Source: Methanothrix sp.
GTDB taxonomy: Archaea > Halobacteriota > Methanosarcinia > Methanotrichales > Methanotrichaceae
Assembly: GCA_011620785.1 (NCBI GenBank)
Contig: WOYM01000111.1
Span: 1 to 7,949, forward strand
DNA length: 7,949 nucleotides
Reading direction: 5' to 3'
The stretch's first letter is position 1, and every line of letters begins with the position of its first letter. Below are positions 1 through 6,554 of this stretch, in pieces. Below the pieces are notes generated by a model that saw only the letters and a list, made by a program, of their open reading frames with translations, did not search any database and had not been told where the DNA came from. Both the position numbers and the translations under genes were made by a program.

Positions 1-64
1 GCATATCTTGGGCATTGAAAATTAGGATGGCTTAAAGCAGATTTATCTGGCTTGGGTATATCTT

Positions 65-616
65 TCAGGAGATTTTCTTCTCTGCCTCTGCCATCATCTC
101 TTCCGGAAGGTCGTACTTCTGGGCGATCTTCAGGGCTTTGCGATAGAGGCCGGCTTGCATATACTGCTCAAAGGACTTCTTTGCTGCCTCCTGTTTCATT
201 GGTCTGGGGAGGTCGAAGTCATCGGCGATCTCAGCAGCGTTCTTGACCATGCCCATGCTCATGCTCTTATTGAAAGCCTGGATGGCCGCCTGCCGGACCA
301 TATCCTCTGGCAGCCCGAACTCCTTGGCGTACTCCGCCGCTGCCCGGTAGAACTCGCTGTCTATCTTTCTATAAAACGACCTCTGAGCGGCTTCCAGCCG
401 ATGGTCGCTGGGAAGATCATATTGTTTGGCCAGTTCGGCAGCCAGAGAATAATCCCCCTTCTTCATATTGGCATCATATGCCGACTTAACCGCATCCTGG
501 AGCATAGAGTTCGGAAGGCCCAGATCCGACTTGATCTTTGCTGCCTCTTTGTAAGCCCCTGCGTTCATCTTCTCTCTAAACTGTCTTGCGCCTTCTGCCA
601 GTTTATCTTCTGCCAT
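65..616 (-). CDS. TPR-like protein built of five 34-residue helical repeats
   Basis: This 183-residue soluble protein has no signal peptide or membrane segment. After a 19-residue lead-in it is a regular tandem array with a period of exactly 34 residues: 20-53, 54-87, 88-121, 122-155, and a shortened fifth copy at 156-183. Each unit starts G-x-Y (GAY, GDY, EFY, GMV, GLY), continues with an Ala-rich helix (AAxxA), has a turn ending in Leu-Pro (LGLP, YDLP, FGLP, FDLP, YDLP), and then a second helix (xxxAAxxxFxxxM). The lead-in resembles the second half of a unit. The 34-residue length and the G-x-Y-x-x-A pattern recall tetratricopeptide repeats, but the TPR positions in the first helix fit poorly, so this may be a divergent TPR or a related alpha-solenoid. 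Such arrays usually bind other proteins; no partner is evident. The ATG at 616 follows GAGGAGGA with good spacing. A 93-base gap separates it from the UPF0216 gene upstream, so it may be cotranscribed or use its own promoter. Confidence 0.85.
   Translation of the reverse strand: MAEDKLAEGARQFREKMNAGAYKEAAKIKSDLGLPNSMLQDAVKSAYDANMKKGDYSLAAELAKQYDLPSDHRLEAAQRSFYRKIDSEFYRAAAEYAKEFGLPEDMVRQAAIQAFNKSMSMGMVKNAAEIADDFDLPRPMKQEAAKKSFEQYMQAGLYRKALKIAQKYDLPEEMMAEAEKKIS
68..559 (-). repeat. Tandem 102-bp coding repeat (34-residue units)
   Basis: Units in DNA, in order of translation: 458-559, 356-457, 254-355, 152-253 and a partial one at 68-151. The period is exactly 102 bases with no insertions, but the nucleotide sequences have diverged strongly and conservation is visible mainly at protein level (the Leu-Pro turn and the Ala-rich helices). 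This points to old duplication under selection, not recent slippage. Confidence 0.8.
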
Positions 617-666
617 ATAATCCTCCTCAACTATTCTGCCAATTTATTATCTTCTGTTCTTGACAA

Positions 667-689
667 CATAAATATCGATATGATATCGA
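667..689 (-). promoter_or_regulatory. Candidate promoter with palindrome ahead of the repeat-protein gene
   Basis: Read on the minus strand, GATATTTATG (676 to 667) looks like an archaeal TATA element; a start about 25 bases on, near 646, would leave a ~30-base leader holding the SD of the repeat-protein gene. Directly upstream and overlapping by two bases is a perfect palindrome with a one-base centre, TCGATAT-G-ATATCGA (675-689). It sits where TFB would bind, so a repressor site is possible. The transcription start is inferred. Confidence 0.4.
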
Positions 690-709
690 CATCGCGGAGC
701 CAATGCCCT

Positions 710-1162
710 TCAGTCAATATCTCTATCCCGGAGATTGGTAACGAAAGCATATTGAGTAGTTGTAGGAAGCTTCCGGCGAAGCTCTCGCACATCAGGGATG
801 TAGATTATAATTTGTCTGGACCCAAGTGGCTTCTCTTTGCCCAGTATCTTGCTTACCATCTCCACCTCTGCCTCACCCTGAATGCGGGCTCCACCACTGC
901 CGAAATCCGGGGACATCTCAATGAGCATTGGCAGTCTGAGGCGGCTCCACAGGAATCTGGGAACTGACTCGGAGATCAGCTTCAACTCGGACTTGTCCAT
1001 AACGAAAAAGGTGTTATCCTTTCCCTTGATTCCGGGCTTCTCCATTGCCAAGAGCTCGGTCAGATTGAGCCGCCTGGTTGGAAGGTGCTGATTCATCGTC
1101 TGGATGGTCTTGACCAATATGTTCTTGTTTAATCCTCTTCCTTCTTCTCCGGAAAATGCCAT
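710..1162 (-). CDS. UPF0216 (DUF61) family protein
   Basis: This 150-residue cytosolic protein matches what I recall of the UPF0216/DUF61 family, known from archaea and without an established function. Family-like features are NQHLPTRR (24-31) followed by a Leu-rich stretch, LRLPMLIEM (75-83), GGARIQGEAE (90-99) and a C-terminal IIIYIPDVRELRRKLPTTT (118-136). The ATG at 1162 was chosen over an in-frame TTG nine bases upstream at 1171, because GAGAGA lies nine bases before the ATG but directly abuts the TTG. The gene begins 25 bases after the HD-domain gene on the same strand, so the two are probably cotranscribed. The family's role should not be read from the neighbour alone, but a link to nucleotide or nucleic-acid metabolism is conceivable. 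Confidence 0.85.
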   Translation of the reverse strand: MAFSGEEGRGLNKNILVKTIQTMNQHLPTRRLNLTELLAMEKPGIKGKDNTFFVMDKSELKLISESVPRFLWSRLRLPMLIEMSPDFGSGGARIQGEAEVEMVSKILGKEKPLGSRQIIIYIPDVRELRRKLPTTTQYAFVTNLRDRDID

Positions 1163-1187
1163 TGGAATCAATCTCTCTTCTTTTGAC

Positions 1188-2387
1188 TTAAAGGTAATCG
1201 TTATCGATGTCTGAGAATGTATGCTGCACAGTGCTCTTCTTCAGGTTCAAGCACCTTCTGGCAGCTTTTGCCACATCATCCCTCAATTCCGCTGGGGCGT
1301 AGACGCCGAATCGCCAGGTGGCCCTCTGGGCTCTCTCCAGGATGCTGACCAGGGGGGAGACCATGCGCAGGGGTCTGGTCTCTTCCCCGACCAGGGCGGG
1401 AAAATTGCCTTCAGAGCTATCGGGCAGGGGTGGATTGTCCACCAAGATGCTGCCCGGATCCACTCCTGCCTCCGCAGCTATCTCCTGAGCGATGATCTTC
1501 TCGCTTACCCTCTGCAGCGAGGGCTCCAGGCTTTCCAGATCCACATAAACCGCTCTTTTGAATAGCTTGCGAGATCTTATGCGAGAGGCCATCTCTGCGG
1601 GATAGCCGTCCGCTATCTCCAGAGCGGTGAAAAGCTGGATGTCGTCCATCTCCTTCACCTTTGCGGCGCTGGATATGCCATCTTCTATCATCCTTCTGAT
1701 GCCTGAGGAGATCATGCACTCGGATATGCGGCAGACGTGATGGTAGTAGACCGCGGGGTGCATGAGCAGCCGGGAGATGAGAAGCGACGTTGCTGCCTGC
1801 ACCCCACCAGCTTCCACCGCCAGCTGGCCCTGGTGGAGGGTCATCTTCTGCAATAGTCTCAGCCGGTCTATCACCCCATAGGCCACGCCGGTATAGTGGG
1901 CGTCCCGGATCAGGTAGTCCATGCGGTCGACATCGATCTCGCCGCTCACGATCTGGCCTTTGCCCTGGCCGTGGATGAAGGATTGGATATCGGTTGGCTT
2001 GAGGCCGTGTCTATCCAGCACCTCCCCCAGCTCTCCTTTTTTCAGAATCTCGATGACGCTCTCGTGCTCTGTTCTCAGGAAGGGTGCCAGGGCGGACTCT
2101 GTGGCATGAGAGAGGGGGCCGTGGCCTACGTCGTGCAGGAGGGCTGCAGCGCCCACAAGCAAGCGGTCGTCCTCATCCAGGCCGAGGTGATCGGTGAGCA
2201 GAGAGGCCATATGGTAGGCTCCCAGGCTGTGCTCGAAACGGGTGTGGTTGGCCCCGGGATAGACCAGGTTTGCCAGGCCCAGCTGCTTGATCCAGCGGAG
2301 CCTCTGCATCTGAGGGGTATTGGCAATCTCCAGGGCCAGGCCCTCCAGCTTGACGTAGCCGTGCACCGGATCTCGGACCTCTGTCAT
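1188..2387 (-). CDS. HD-superfamily phosphohydrolase, SAMHD1/dGTPase-like (COG1078 type)
   Basis: The 399-residue protein belongs to the HD metal-dependent phosphohydrolases related to SAMHD1 and bacterial dNTP triphosphohydrolases; its likely reaction is hydrolysis of a (deoxy)nucleoside triphosphate or related phosphate compound, though the substrate cannot be read from sequence. It opens with RDPVHGYVKL, typical of this group. Metal ligands are in place: His53 in TRFEHSLGAYH, His85-Asp86 in LLHDVGHGPLSH, and Asp154 in EIDVDRMDYLIRDAHYTG. Arg155 and Tyr158 occupy positions that contact nucleotide in SAMHD1. The last ~100 residues are less conserved. The ATG at 2387 has AAAGG eight bases upstream; a TTG one codon earlier (2390) is a weaker choice. 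It heads a minus-strand unit with the UPF0216 gene and diverges from the transporter. A dNTP pool or housekeeping role is inference. Confidence 0.9.
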   Translation of the reverse strand: MTEVRDPVHGYVKLEGLALEIANTPQMQRLRWIKQLGLANLVYPGANHTRFEHSLGAYHMASLLTDHLGLDEDDRLLVGAAALLHDVGHGPLSHATESALAPFLRTEHESVIEILKKGELGEVLDRHGLKPTDIQSFIHGQGKGQIVSGEIDVDRMDYLIRDAHYTGVAYGVIDRLRLLQKMTLHQGQLAVEAGGVQAATSLLISRLLMHPAVYYHHVCRISECMISSGIRRMIEDGISSAAKVKEMDDIQLFTALEIADGYPAEMASRIRSRKLFKRAVYVDLESLEPSLQRVSEKIIAQEIAAEAGVDPGSILVDNPPLPDSSEGNFPALVGEETRPLRMVSPLVSILERAQRATWRFGVYAPAELRDDVAKAARRCLNLKKSTVQHTFSDIDNDYL

Positions 2388-2445
2388 CAAAGAAGCCTTT
2401 TTAAATTCTGGACCTTAAAAATCTTGGCTCTTCGCGCGTTCTTAA

Positions 2446-2454
2446 CTTTTAAAT
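2446..2454 (-). promoter_or_regulatory. Candidate TATA box for the HD phosphohydrolase gene
   Basis: On the minus strand ATTTAAAAG (2454 to 2446) fits an archaeal TATA box. A start near 2425 would give a leader of about 38 bases carrying the AAAGG SD. A second A/T-rich element, GGCTTAAAAAG (2497 to 2487), is an alternative, but it overlaps the proposed transporter promoter on the other strand. Confidence 0.4.
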
Positions 2455-2486
2455 GGGCAATTGCGGGCTATCAACTTTGCGGAACT

Positions 2487-2497
2487 CTTTTTAAGCC
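2487..2497 (+). promoter_or_regulatory. TATA box giving a leaderless transporter transcript
   Basis: CTTTTTAAGCC lies with its centre about 28 bases before the ATG at 2520, and no SD-like sequence precedes that ATG. This spacing is what a leaderless archaeal mRNA would show. Together with the minus-strand element at 2446-2454 it makes 2388-2519 a divergent promoter region. Confidence 0.5.
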
Positions 2498-2519
2498 TTT
2501 GGTACAAAGCCCCTGAGCT

Positions 2520-3974
2520 ATGGTATCCGGCTCAACAGAACTGAAGGCAGAATATCAGGATAAAGAACAGGAGGCGGGAAGCAAGAACCGTTACATCGTC
2601 CTGGTTTTAGTCCTGACCGGCGTCCTGATGTCCGTGCTAGATGGCTCAGTGGTCAGCATCGCCCTGCCCACCATAACCGAGCACTTCCGGGTGTCCATCG
2701 CCGAGTCCCAGATGATCATGACCGCCTATCTGGTGACTATCACGAGCCTGCTTTTGATATTCGGAAAGGTGGCTGAGCGGGTGGGAAAGGTCAGGCTCTT
2801 CATGCTGGGGCTGGCCCTCTTCACCCTGAGCTCTCTTGCCTGCGGCATCTCCGCCAGCCTGGAGATGCTGGTCTTATGCCGGATCTTTCAGGCTACTGGA
2901 GGAGCGATGATGTTCTCCATAAGCACGGCGATAATATTTCTCGCCTTTCCCAAAAGCGAGCAGGGCCGGGCCATGGGCTACATCGGATCGACTGTGGCCA
3001 TTGGCAGCATCCTGGGGCCAACTCTGGGAGGCTTCATAGTGGACCTCTTAGGCTGGAGCTACATCTTTCTGATCAATGTGCCCATAGGCATAGTCCAGCT
3101 CCTCCTCTCTGCCAGATACCTGAGAATCGAGGAGACGAGATCCAAAAGCCTGAAGGTGGACTGGATAGGCGGCCTGACCCTGATCGCTCTCATAGTCTCC
3201 ATGATGACATTTCTCGGCCAGCTCTCTTATGGCTTTGCCCCGACGCCACCCATACTCCTCTTGGCCCTGATCTTTGTCCTATCCTTCTTCGGACTCATAA
3301 TCAACGAGTCCAAAGAGAAGTCACCCCTGCTGGACCTTTCCATCTTCCGCTACCGGATGTTTGTCCTGCCCAGCATCAACCTGATCCTCTTTTTCGTGGC
3401 CAACCTGATGATAACCGTCCTCGGGCCGTTCTATTTTGAGGGGGTGAGGGGCTATACTGCTTCGCAGGTGGGACTGATCTTTCTTATCGTCCCGGCCATC
3501 ACCGTCATCGGAGCGCCCCTGACCGGTGCCGTATACGACAGGCATCAATTCAGGTACCTGGCAGCTCTGGGAATGTCGATCATGGCCCTCTCCATGATCG
3601 CTCTGGGATTCCTGGCAATGGGTGTGACAACTGATATCAGGCAGCTCTTGATCTGCTTCGTCTTCATGGGGTTGGGAGCCGCGTTCTTCCAGAGCCCCAA
3701 CAACACCGAGCTGATGAGGGCCCTGCCCGTCTCCAAGATCAATATCGCCTCCAGCTTCACAGCCACCATCAGAAACCTGGGGATGGCGCTTGGCGTCTCC
3801 CTCTCCGGCCTTCTGGTCTCGCTGCAGATGGCCGAGGCCGGTTACTATGGGACCATATCCGATGCCAGCCCTGCGATCCTCGCGAGCAGCATCAGCAGAG
3901 TGATGATGATCGCAGGAGGCTTATGTATCATAAGCGCCATTGTGGCCATATACAGAGGATCGAAAATGAAGTAA
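2520..3974 (+). CDS. MFS multidrug efflux transporter, DHA2 (EmrB/QacA) type, 14 TM
   Basis: This 484-residue integral membrane protein is a drug:proton antiporter-2 member of the major facilitator superfamily, expected to export a toxic or amphipathic compound using the ion gradient; the substrate is unknown. A hydrophilic N-terminus of ~24 residues precedes 14 hydrophobic segments, at roughly 25-44, 62-82, 92-110, 116-142, 151-172, 178-198, 214-234, 243-262, 281-303, 313-333, 345-367, 373-392, 406-434 and 452-477. Family motifs are visible: VLDGSVVSIALPTI (D1, with Asp41 in TM1), GKVAERVGKVRLF (motif A, 82-94), CRIFQATGGAMM (motif B, Arg121), and GSILGPTLGG followed by WSYIFLINVPIG (motif C and the start of TM6). 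The length is normal and no lesion is seen. It has no cotranscribed partner: the next gene follows after 130 bases with its own candidate promoter. Confidence 0.93.
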   Translation: MVSGSTELKAEYQDKEQEAGSKNRYIVLVLVLTGVLMSVLDGSVVSIALPTITEHFRVSIAESQMIMTAYLVTITSLLLIFGKVAERVGKVRLFMLGLALFTLSSLACGISASLEMLVLCRIFQATGGAMMFSISTAIIFLAFPKSEQGRAMGYIGSTVAIGSILGPTLGGFIVDLLGWSYIFLINVPIGIVQLLLSARYLRIEETRSKSLKVDWIGGLTLIALIVSMMTFLGQLSYGFAPTPPILLLALIFVLSFFGLIINESKEKSPLLDLSIFRYRMFVLPSINLILFFVANLMITVLGPFYFEGVRGYTASQVGLIFLIVPAITVIGAPLTGAVYDRHQFRYLAALGMSIMALSMIALGFLAMGVTTDIRQLLICFVFMGLGAAFFQSPNNTELMRALPVSKINIASSFTATIRNLGMALGVSLSGLLVSLQMAEAGYYGTISDASPAILASSISRVMMIAGGLCIISAIVAIYRGSKMK

Positions 3975-3999
3975 TGATATTGACAGCTTCCCAGGCAGC

Positions 4000-4016
4000 T
4001 CCTGCGGCTGGCAGGA
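4000..4016 (+). terminator. Weak hairpin after the transporter gene
   Basis: TCCTGC-ggctg-GCAGGA forms a six-base-pair stem with a five-base loop 26 bases after the transporter stop. No T-tract follows, so termination here is doubtful; it may only be an RNA 3'-end stabilising structure. Confidence 0.2.
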
Positions 4017-4050
4017 TCCAAAAGGTAACACACTTGATCTATTCTGAGAT

Positions 4051-4070
4051 GCAATCGATTGCTTTTTATG
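4051..4070 (+). promoter_or_regulatory. Candidate promoter and palindromic operator ahead of the PaaK-like gene
   Basis: A perfect 12-bp palindrome, GCAATCGATTGC (4051-4062), abuts the TATA-like CTTTTTATG (4062-4070). Transcription would begin near 4092, leaving a leader of about 13 bases with AGGTTGA before the ATG at 4105. The palindrome lies where TFB contacts the BRE, so binding of a dimeric regulator would block initiation. The regulator is unknown. Confidence 0.45.
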
Positions 4071-4104
4071 TACCCTTGCCATCACTGAATCAGGTTGATA
4101 ATCA

Positions 4105-5409
4105 ATGTCCGGTTACTGGGACCCTCATATTGAGCGCATGCCCCTTGAGGACCTGCATTCCCTTCAGGAGGACAGGCTCAAGTTCGTAGTGCGCTATGTG
4201 TACGACCACTCCGCCTTCTACCGGCAGAGGTTCAAAGAGGCAGGCATAATGCCAGAGGATATCAAGACCCTGGCAGATGTGACGAAGCTGCCTTTCACCA
4301 AAAAGGCAGATCTGCGAGACAACTATCCCACAGGCATGTTCAGCGCCCCCAAAAACCAGGTGGTGCGCTACCATGTTTCCAGCGGCACGACAGGCAAGCC
4401 GACGGTGGTCGGCTACACCAGGGGCGATATCGAAACCTGGTCTGAGTCGCTGGCCAGGGCACTGACATCCTTGGGGCTCTCCCGGGATGACGTGGTCCAG
4501 GTGGGATACGGCTACGGCCTTTTCACCGGCGGCCTGGGGCTGCACTACGGCGCAGAGCGCATGGGCGCTGCCGTCCTGCCCATCGGCACGGGCAACACCG
4601 AGCGGCAGATCGAGCTGATGCAGGACCTGGGCACCACAGCCATCACCTGCACCCCATCCTATTTCCTGCACATCATGGAGGTGGCAGAGAAGATGGGCGT
4701 CTCCATCAGGAACGATACCCAGCTTAAGGTGGGCATCTTCGGGGCGGAGCCCTGGTCTCTTGAAACCCGCAAGAGAATCGAAGCTAATACGGGAATCAAT
4801 GCCTATGACATCTACGGGACGAGCGAGATCTCAGGGCCTCTATTCACCGAATGCCATGCGAAGAACGGCATCCACGTCTGGGGAGATATGTTCCTCACCG
4901 AGGTCGTGGATCCGGATACCGGTGAGCCGGTAGCTGAAGGGGAACAGGGTGAGCTGGTCTTCACCACCCTGCACAAGTTCGCCCTGCCGCTCATCCGCTA
5001 TAGAATTGGCGACCTATCCATAATGAGCAACGAGGTCTGTGAATGCGGCCGAACCCATCCGCGCATCATGAGGATCATGGGCCGGACGGACGACATGCTC
5101 ATCATCCGGGGAATCAACGTCTTCCCCAGCCAGGTGGAGTCGGTGCTGATGAACATTCCCGAGGTGGGAGACCACTGGGAGATAATCGTCGACCGCAAGG
5201 GGCCTTTGGATATGATGACCGTGCGGGTGGAGCTGACAGAGTCCGGCTTCTCGGATAAGATCGGCGACCTGATGAAGCTGGAGAACAAGGTCTCCAAGGA
5301 GCTGAAAGGGGTGCTGAACATAGCGGCAAAGGTGGATCTGGTGGAGCCCGGAACCATCCCCCGATCCATGGGCAAGGCCAAGAGAGTGACAGATAACAGA
5401 AAAGTTTAG
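4105..5409 (+). CDS. PaaK-like phenylacetate-CoA ligase family enzyme
   Basis: This 434-residue cytosolic enzyme is an adenylate-forming acyl-CoA ligase of the PaaK family, close to the family's usual size. Such enzymes make an acyl-AMP from a carboxylate and ATP, then transfer the acyl group to CoA. Motifs in order: VSSGTTGKPT (91-100, ATP phosphate loop), YDIYGTSE (234-241), LIRYRIGDLS (296-305), GRTDDMLIIRGINVFP (326-341, hinge to the C-terminal domain), and PRSMGKAKR (419-427), with Lys424 the likely catalytic lysine. C250, H251, H257 and the Cys312-x-Cys314 pair could form a metal site, which is speculation. In methanogens, related ligases activate arylacetates for reductive carboxylation by indolepyruvate ferredoxin oxidoreductase, a route to aromatic amino acids. 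The substrate here is not proven and iorAB is not in the window. It is cotranscribed with the ACT protein, 13 bases downstream. Confidence 0.92.
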   Translation: MSGYWDPHIERMPLEDLHSLQEDRLKFVVRYVYDHSAFYRQRFKEAGIMPEDIKTLADVTKLPFTKKADLRDNYPTGMFSAPKNQVVRYHVSSGTTGKPTVVGYTRGDIETWSESLARALTSLGLSRDDVVQVGYGYGLFTGGLGLHYGAERMGAAVLPIGTGNTERQIELMQDLGTTAITCTPSYFLHIMEVAEKMGVSIRNDTQLKVGIFGAEPWSLETRKRIEANTGINAYDIYGTSEISGPLFTECHAKNGIHVWGDMFLTEVVDPDTGEPVAEGEQGELVFTTLHKFALPLIRYRIGDLSIMSNEVCECGRTHPRIMRIMGRTDDMLIIRGINVFPSQVESVLMNIPEVGDHWEIIVDRKGPLDMMTVRVELTESGFSDKIGDLMKLENKVSKELKGVLNIAAKVDLVEPGTIPRSMGKAKRVTDNRKV

Positions 5410-5422
5410 GAGGCTATTTGAG

Positions 5423-5857
5423 ATGTCAGAGATAAAGCAGATTTCGCTCTTTGTGGAAAACCGGCCGGGAAGGACGGCCAAGGTTGCCAAGACGCTATCG
5501 GATGCCGGGGTAAACATCCGCGCCCTAACCATCGCCGAGGCGGGCGATTTCGGGGTCATTCGCATGGTCTTGGACGATGCTGAGAAGGGGTATAAGGTCC
5601 TGAAGGAGAACACCTTTACCGTCTCCATGACCGATGTGCTGGCGGTGGAGATGAAGGATCAGCCCGGAGGCCTGTATGAGATCGTCAATACCCTGGGAGA
5701 GAATAAGGTGAATGTGGATTACGCCTATGCCTTCGTCACCGCCAAGGCACAGAGGGCCATGCTCATCCTGCGGGTGGACGATATCGCCAAGGCCCGCAAG
5801 GTGCTGGGCGACAAGAACATCAAGATCGCCACCAAAGAGGAGATCCAGGCCATCTGA
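5423..5857 (+). CDS. Tandem ACT-domain protein (COG4747-like)
   Basis: The 144-residue protein consists of two ACT domains and nothing else. The first spans about 4-70, with the ligand-loop motif ENRPGRTAKVAKTLSDAGVN; the second about 73-143, with DQPGGLYEIVNTLGENKVNV. ACT domains bind amino acids at interfaces and change the activity of a partner. The closeness to the PaaK-like gene suggests it senses an amino acid and modulates the ligase or the pathway. That pairing is common in methanogens and related anaerobes, but the ligand is unknown. The ATG at 5423 has a strong AGGAGG (5408-5413) nine bases upstream, overlapping the stop codon of the ligase gene, which argues for translation from a shared mRNA. 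The gene ends inside the terminator hairpin. Confidence 0.92.
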   Translation: MSEIKQISLFVENRPGRTAKVAKTLSDAGVNIRALTIAEAGDFGVIRMVLDDAEKGYKVLKENTFTVSMTDVLAVEMKDQPGGLYEIVNTLGENKVNVDYAYAFVTAKAQRAMLILRVDDIAKARKVLGDKNIKIATKEEIQAI

Positions 5858-5879
5858 CGGCCTGGACGGTCATTTTTTT
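5844..5879 (+). terminator. Hairpin plus T7 terminator of the ligase-ACT operon
   Basis: TCCAGGCC (5844-5851) pairs perfectly with GGCCTGGA (5859-5866), leaving a seven-base loop that contains the stop codon TGA (5855-5857). Seven T residues follow at 5873-5879. Archaeal termination depends mainly on the T-tract, so this is a convincing 3' end. The left arm encodes the last residues of the ACT protein. Confidence 0.7.
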
Positions 5880-5906
5880 GATCAGCTTTCTGTTCATCAT
5901 AAAATT

Positions 5907-5918
5907 CTTATATATTAA
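5907..5918 (+). promoter_or_regulatory. TATA box for the secreted-protein gene, leaderless
   Basis: A strong archaeal-type element, CTTATATATTAA, is centred about 25 bases before the ATG at 5937. There is no SD between the two, as expected for a transcript that begins at the start codon. Confidence 0.6.
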
Positions 5919-5936
5919 TAGCTAATTCGGCCAAAC

Positions 5937-6479
5937 ATGAAATCTCTTGCCGCCTTTCTGACCGGCATCGTTCTGCTGGCCTGCCTTACTTTGCCTGTAT
6001 CGGCTCTGGAATCAAGTGTCCTGACGGTCTGCGATAAGAACCTCTCCATTGACATTGGGCCGAGCTACGAGATCGTCAGCAGCAATGTTGATGCCAGCAG
6101 CAGCGGGATGATATCAAATGACTTCTTCATCAACGACACCGCCCAGACAGGGTCTGCCTTTGTATCCATACTGACCATATTCGACGAGATCCTCACCAAG
6201 ATGAATCCAGATGCTCTGTCCGAGCTCTTCCTCATCGGAGGGGTGGAGGCTGCAAAGGAAAACGGCGATACAGAGATCGGCAAATGGACAACTGTCGATA
6301 GCAGGGGCAGAAATGTTAGCGTCACCACAATGAACTCTGCGGATGAAGACGCTCAGATGCCCCATGGTGTCTACAATATCTCTATCTGGAACCTGGATAG
6401 AACAACTTATGCTCTGCTGGTATCGTCACTTGATGAGGATAACACCACCCAAATAATTAAAACTCTGGCCGTCAGCTAG
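5937..6479 (+). CDS. Small secreted protein with N-glycosylation sequons, function unknown
   Basis: I do not recognise this 180-residue protein. It has a classical signal peptide: Lys2, a hydrophobic core at about 5-20, and a likely cleavage after Ala23 (PVSA|LE), giving a mature protein of about 157 residues outside the membrane. LLAC at 13-16 faintly recalls a lipobox, but it lies inside the hydrophobic core, so a lipoprotein is less likely. Five N-x-S/T sequons are present (N35, N66, N126, N147, N169), consistent with archaeal surface glycosylation. Cys32 is the only mature cysteine. The mature part looks like a single mixed alpha/beta domain, with a middle segment (DEILTKMNPDALSELF) that appears helical. 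No second membrane anchor is seen. The start was chosen because the ATG lies one TATA distance from 5907-5918. The gene is monocistronic, convergent with the next one. Confidence 0.75.
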   Translation: MKSLAAFLTGIVLLACLTLPVSALESSVLTVCDKNLSIDIGPSYEIVSSNVDASSSGMISNDFFINDTAQTGSAFVSILTIFDEILTKMNPDALSELFLIGGVEAAKENGDTEIGKWTTVDSRGRNVSVTTMNSADEDAQMPHGVYNISIWNLDRTTYALLVSSLDEDNTTQIIKTLAVS

Positions 6480-6504
6480 GAGGAGGATATATCAGATCTC
6501 TTAC

Positions 6505-6510
6505 TTTTTT
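6505..6510 (+). terminator. Possible oligo-T terminator after the secreted-protein gene
   Basis: A T6 run lies 26 bases after the stop codon, and a T5 run follows at 6535-6539, in the 75-base gap between two convergent genes. There is no clear hairpin. In archaea T runs alone can terminate transcription, so this is plausible but weak. Confidence 0.3.
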
Positions 6511-6554
6511 CGAGTCACTCATTTTCAGGAAGTCTTTTTAAGAGCAGTCCGGCC

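Noticed and set aside
1..64. A possible minus-strand start codon at 15 (first residues MPKIC) running off the left edge
   Set aside because: Only five codons are visible, and the nearest TATA-like sequence (29-36) is too close, so a gene cannot be supported.
68..559. Periodic structure that might suggest a CRISPR array
   Set aside because: The 102-bp period is a coding repeat with diverged nucleotides and no invariant repeat or spacer pattern.
155..967. A 270-codon open frame on the plus strand
   Set aside because: It lies antisense across the repeat-protein gene and much of the UPF0216 gene, both with strong protein-level signals, and its translation resembles no protein family.
1896..2516. 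A 206-codon plus-strand frame
   Set aside because: It is antisense to the conserved catalytic part of the HD phosphohydrolase and is a by-product of codon bias.
4102..4671. A 189-codon minus-strand frame, and another at 5014-5628
   Set aside because: Both are mirror frames of the PaaK-like and ACT genes, whose motifs settle the coding strand.
6479..6486. GGAGGAGG directly after the secreted-protein stop, looking like a ribosome binding site
   Set aside because: No start codon follows at a usable distance and the next gene is on the other strand, so it serves no gene seen here.
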